Positions 6,302-7,315 of a stretch of 7,315 nt of DNA are shown one piece after another; position 1 is the first letter of the stretch, and each line of letters begins with the position of its first letter. A model generated the notes under the pieces. That model worked only from the letters and a program-made list of their open reading frames with translations, searched no databases and was not told the DNA's origin. Position numbers and translations under genes: made by a program. Source of the stretch: Candidatus Kuenenia stuttgartensis (GTDB taxonomy: Bacteria; Planctomycetota; UBA1135; UBA2386); NCBI GenBank assembly GCA_945861365.1, contig CAMAUH010000213.1:1-7315 (forward strand), in the 5' to 3' direction.

Positions 6302-7315
6302 ATGACCCGACTCCTCACCGCGCTGTCGCCTGTCCTGTTCCTGCTCGCCACGGTGCTCGGCCAGGCGCCCACGCCGCTGACCGCCGAGCAGGTCGAAGCC
6401 ATCGCGCAGCGGGCCTTCGAGGCGTTCGCGCCGAAGGGCGTCGCGATCGCGGTCGTGCAGGACGGTGCCGTGCTGGTCGAGATCGGCCGCGGCGAACGCG
6501 CGACCGGTGCGCCGATGACGCCGACGTCGCTGTGCAACATCGCGTCGTGCAGCAAGGCCTTCACCGCCGCCGCGATCGCGCTGCTGGTGCAGGAAGGCAA
6601 GCTGCAGTGGGACGACCTCGTGCAGCAGCACGTGCCGGAGTTCCAGCTCGCCGATCCGTGGATCAGCGCGCACATGACGGTGCGCGACCTGCTGTGCCAT
6701 CGCTGCGGCCTGGTGACGTTCGCCGGCGACCTGCTGTGGTACGACAGCGACCACGACGACGCCGAGGTCATGCGGCGCATGCGCAAGCTGCCGCTCGTGA
6801 ACCGCTTTCGCGAGCAGTACGGCTACCAGAACCTGATGTACCTGGTCGCCGGCGTCGTCGTGCAGAGGGTCAGCGGCGTCGCCTGGGAACAGTTCGTCGA
6901 ACAGCGCTTCCTGTCGCCGCTCGGCATGAGCGCGAGCCGCGCGTCGGCGCAGCGCCTGCCCGCCGATGCGGAGAAGGCGCTGCCGCACATCGGCGGCGAA
7001 GCGGTCCCCGACCACGAGTTCGTCGCCTGCAAGCCGGCCGCATCGATCTACGCGTCGGTGCACGAACTGACGAACTGGATGCGCATGCTGCTGGCCGCCG
7101 GCAAGTGGAACGGCGAGACGCTGCTGCGCGACGAATCGCTGCGCGAGCTGTGGCGTCCGCACGTGTCGACCGGCGGCGGCACCGGGCCGGGGAACGGCGA
7201 CTTCCGCAGCTATGGCATGGGCTGGTTCCTGTCGCTGGAGCGCGGCCAGAAGCTCGTCGAGCACGACGGCGGCATGCCGGGCTTCCTCAGCAAGGTGTCG
7301 CTGCTGCCGGCGGAG
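6302..7315 (+). CDS. Exported class C beta-lactamase-family serine hydrolase, 3' end beyond window
   Basis: 338 residues are visible from ATG 6302 and the frame is open to the last base, so the C-terminus is missing. Residues 1-20 (MTRLLTALSPVLFLLATVLG) are a signal peptide, probably cleaved before Q21, placing the enzyme outside the cytoplasm. The three family motifs are all present: S82-C-S-K85 (nucleophile and general base) in NIASCSKAFTAAAIALLVQEG, Y175-Q-N177 in YGYQNLMYLVAGVVVQ, and H321-D-G323 in VEHDGGMPGF, equivalent to KTG in AmpC. LLCHRCGL (131-137) replaces the common LLxHxSGL block. This family includes AmpC beta-lactamases, D-aminopeptidases, PBP4-like peptidases and EstB-type esterases; the HxG form and genomic context point to an esterase or peptidase rather than a drug-resistance enzyme, but the substrate cannot be read from sequence. 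Oddities are five cysteines (78, 83, 132, 135, 243), including one inside SxxK and a CxxC. No Shine-Dalgarno precedes it, and no convincing -10 box was found. Confidence 0.88.
   Translation, partial: MTRLLTALSPVLFLLATVLGQAPTPLTAEQVEAIAQRAFEAFAPKGVAIAVVQDGAVLVEIGRGERATGAPMTPTSLCNIASCSKAFTAAAIALLVQEGKLQWDDLVQQHVPEFQLADPWISAHMTVRDLLCHRCGLVTFAGDLLWYDSDHDDAEVMRRMRKLPLVNRFREQYGYQNLMYLVAGVVVQRVSGVAWEQFVEQRFLSPLGMSASRASAQRLPADAEKALPHIGGEAVPDHEFVACKPAASIYASVHELTNWMRMLLAAGKWNGETLLRDESLRELWRPHVSTGGGTGPGNGDFRSYGMGWFLSLERGQKLVEHDGGMPGFLSKVSLLPAE

Noticed and set aside
6175..6786. N-terminal extension of the hydrolase to a start near 6786
   Set aside because: It would overlap the beta-lactamase-like gene by about 485 bases, has no domain character and would bury the signal peptide.
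5933..7264. 443-residue minus-strand open frame over the beta-lactamase-like gene
   Set aside because: The plus strand encodes SxxK, YxN and HxG at the right spacing, so the minus frame is a shadow.

Overview
The window is high-GC bacterial DNA, densely coded, with six protein-coding genes (two cut by the window edges). It most resembles Planctomycetota. The signs are three exported proteins in a short stretch, a secreted alpha/alpha-toroid protein of the kind often seen in that phylum, a C-terminal beta-rich module on the secreted hydrolase like those on many planctomycete extracellular proteins, and no clear Shine-Dalgarno sequence before any of the five visible starts. This assignment is by family resemblance recalled from memory, not by a search; another high-GC phylum is possible.

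Layout, left to right. (1) 3-290 (+): the last ~74 codons of a thioredoxin reductase (trxB). Its first 22-23 codons here are not trxB: bases 1-69 are a perfect inverted copy of bases 358-426, the end of the next gene. This looks like a chimeric junction. (2) 323-2179 (-): an exported prenyltransferase/squalene-cyclase-like toroid protein of unknown role. (3) A structured divergent intergenic region (2180-2298) with a 13-bp imperfect inverted repeat, nested GC palindromes and a candidate promoter. (4) 2299-2421 (+): a 40-residue single-span membrane microprotein, followed after 5 bases by (5) 2427-4049 (+): a 540-residue protein with two ThyX (flavin-dependent thymidylate synthase) domains in tandem. 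(6) 4060-6174 (-): a 704-residue exported alpha/beta hydrolase of the CocE/S15 type, converging on the ThyX-like gene with only 10 bases between stops. (7) A 127-base divergent spacer with a central 10-bp palindrome. (8) 6302-7315 (+), cut by the right edge: an exported class C beta-lactamase-like serine hydrolase with SxxK, YxN and HxG motifs.

No single pathway joins these genes. Two secreted hydrolases, divergently transcribed from a short shared spacer, could be co-regulated and act on extracytoplasmic substrates. The microprotein and ThyX-like protein look like a two-gene transcription unit. No RNA gene, CRISPR array, insertion sequence or phage gene was recognised. The points most worth checking are the inverted-repeat junction at the left end, the split state of the ThyX signature between the two ThyX domains, and the microprotein beside it. 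There is no clear evidence of a wholly new system.
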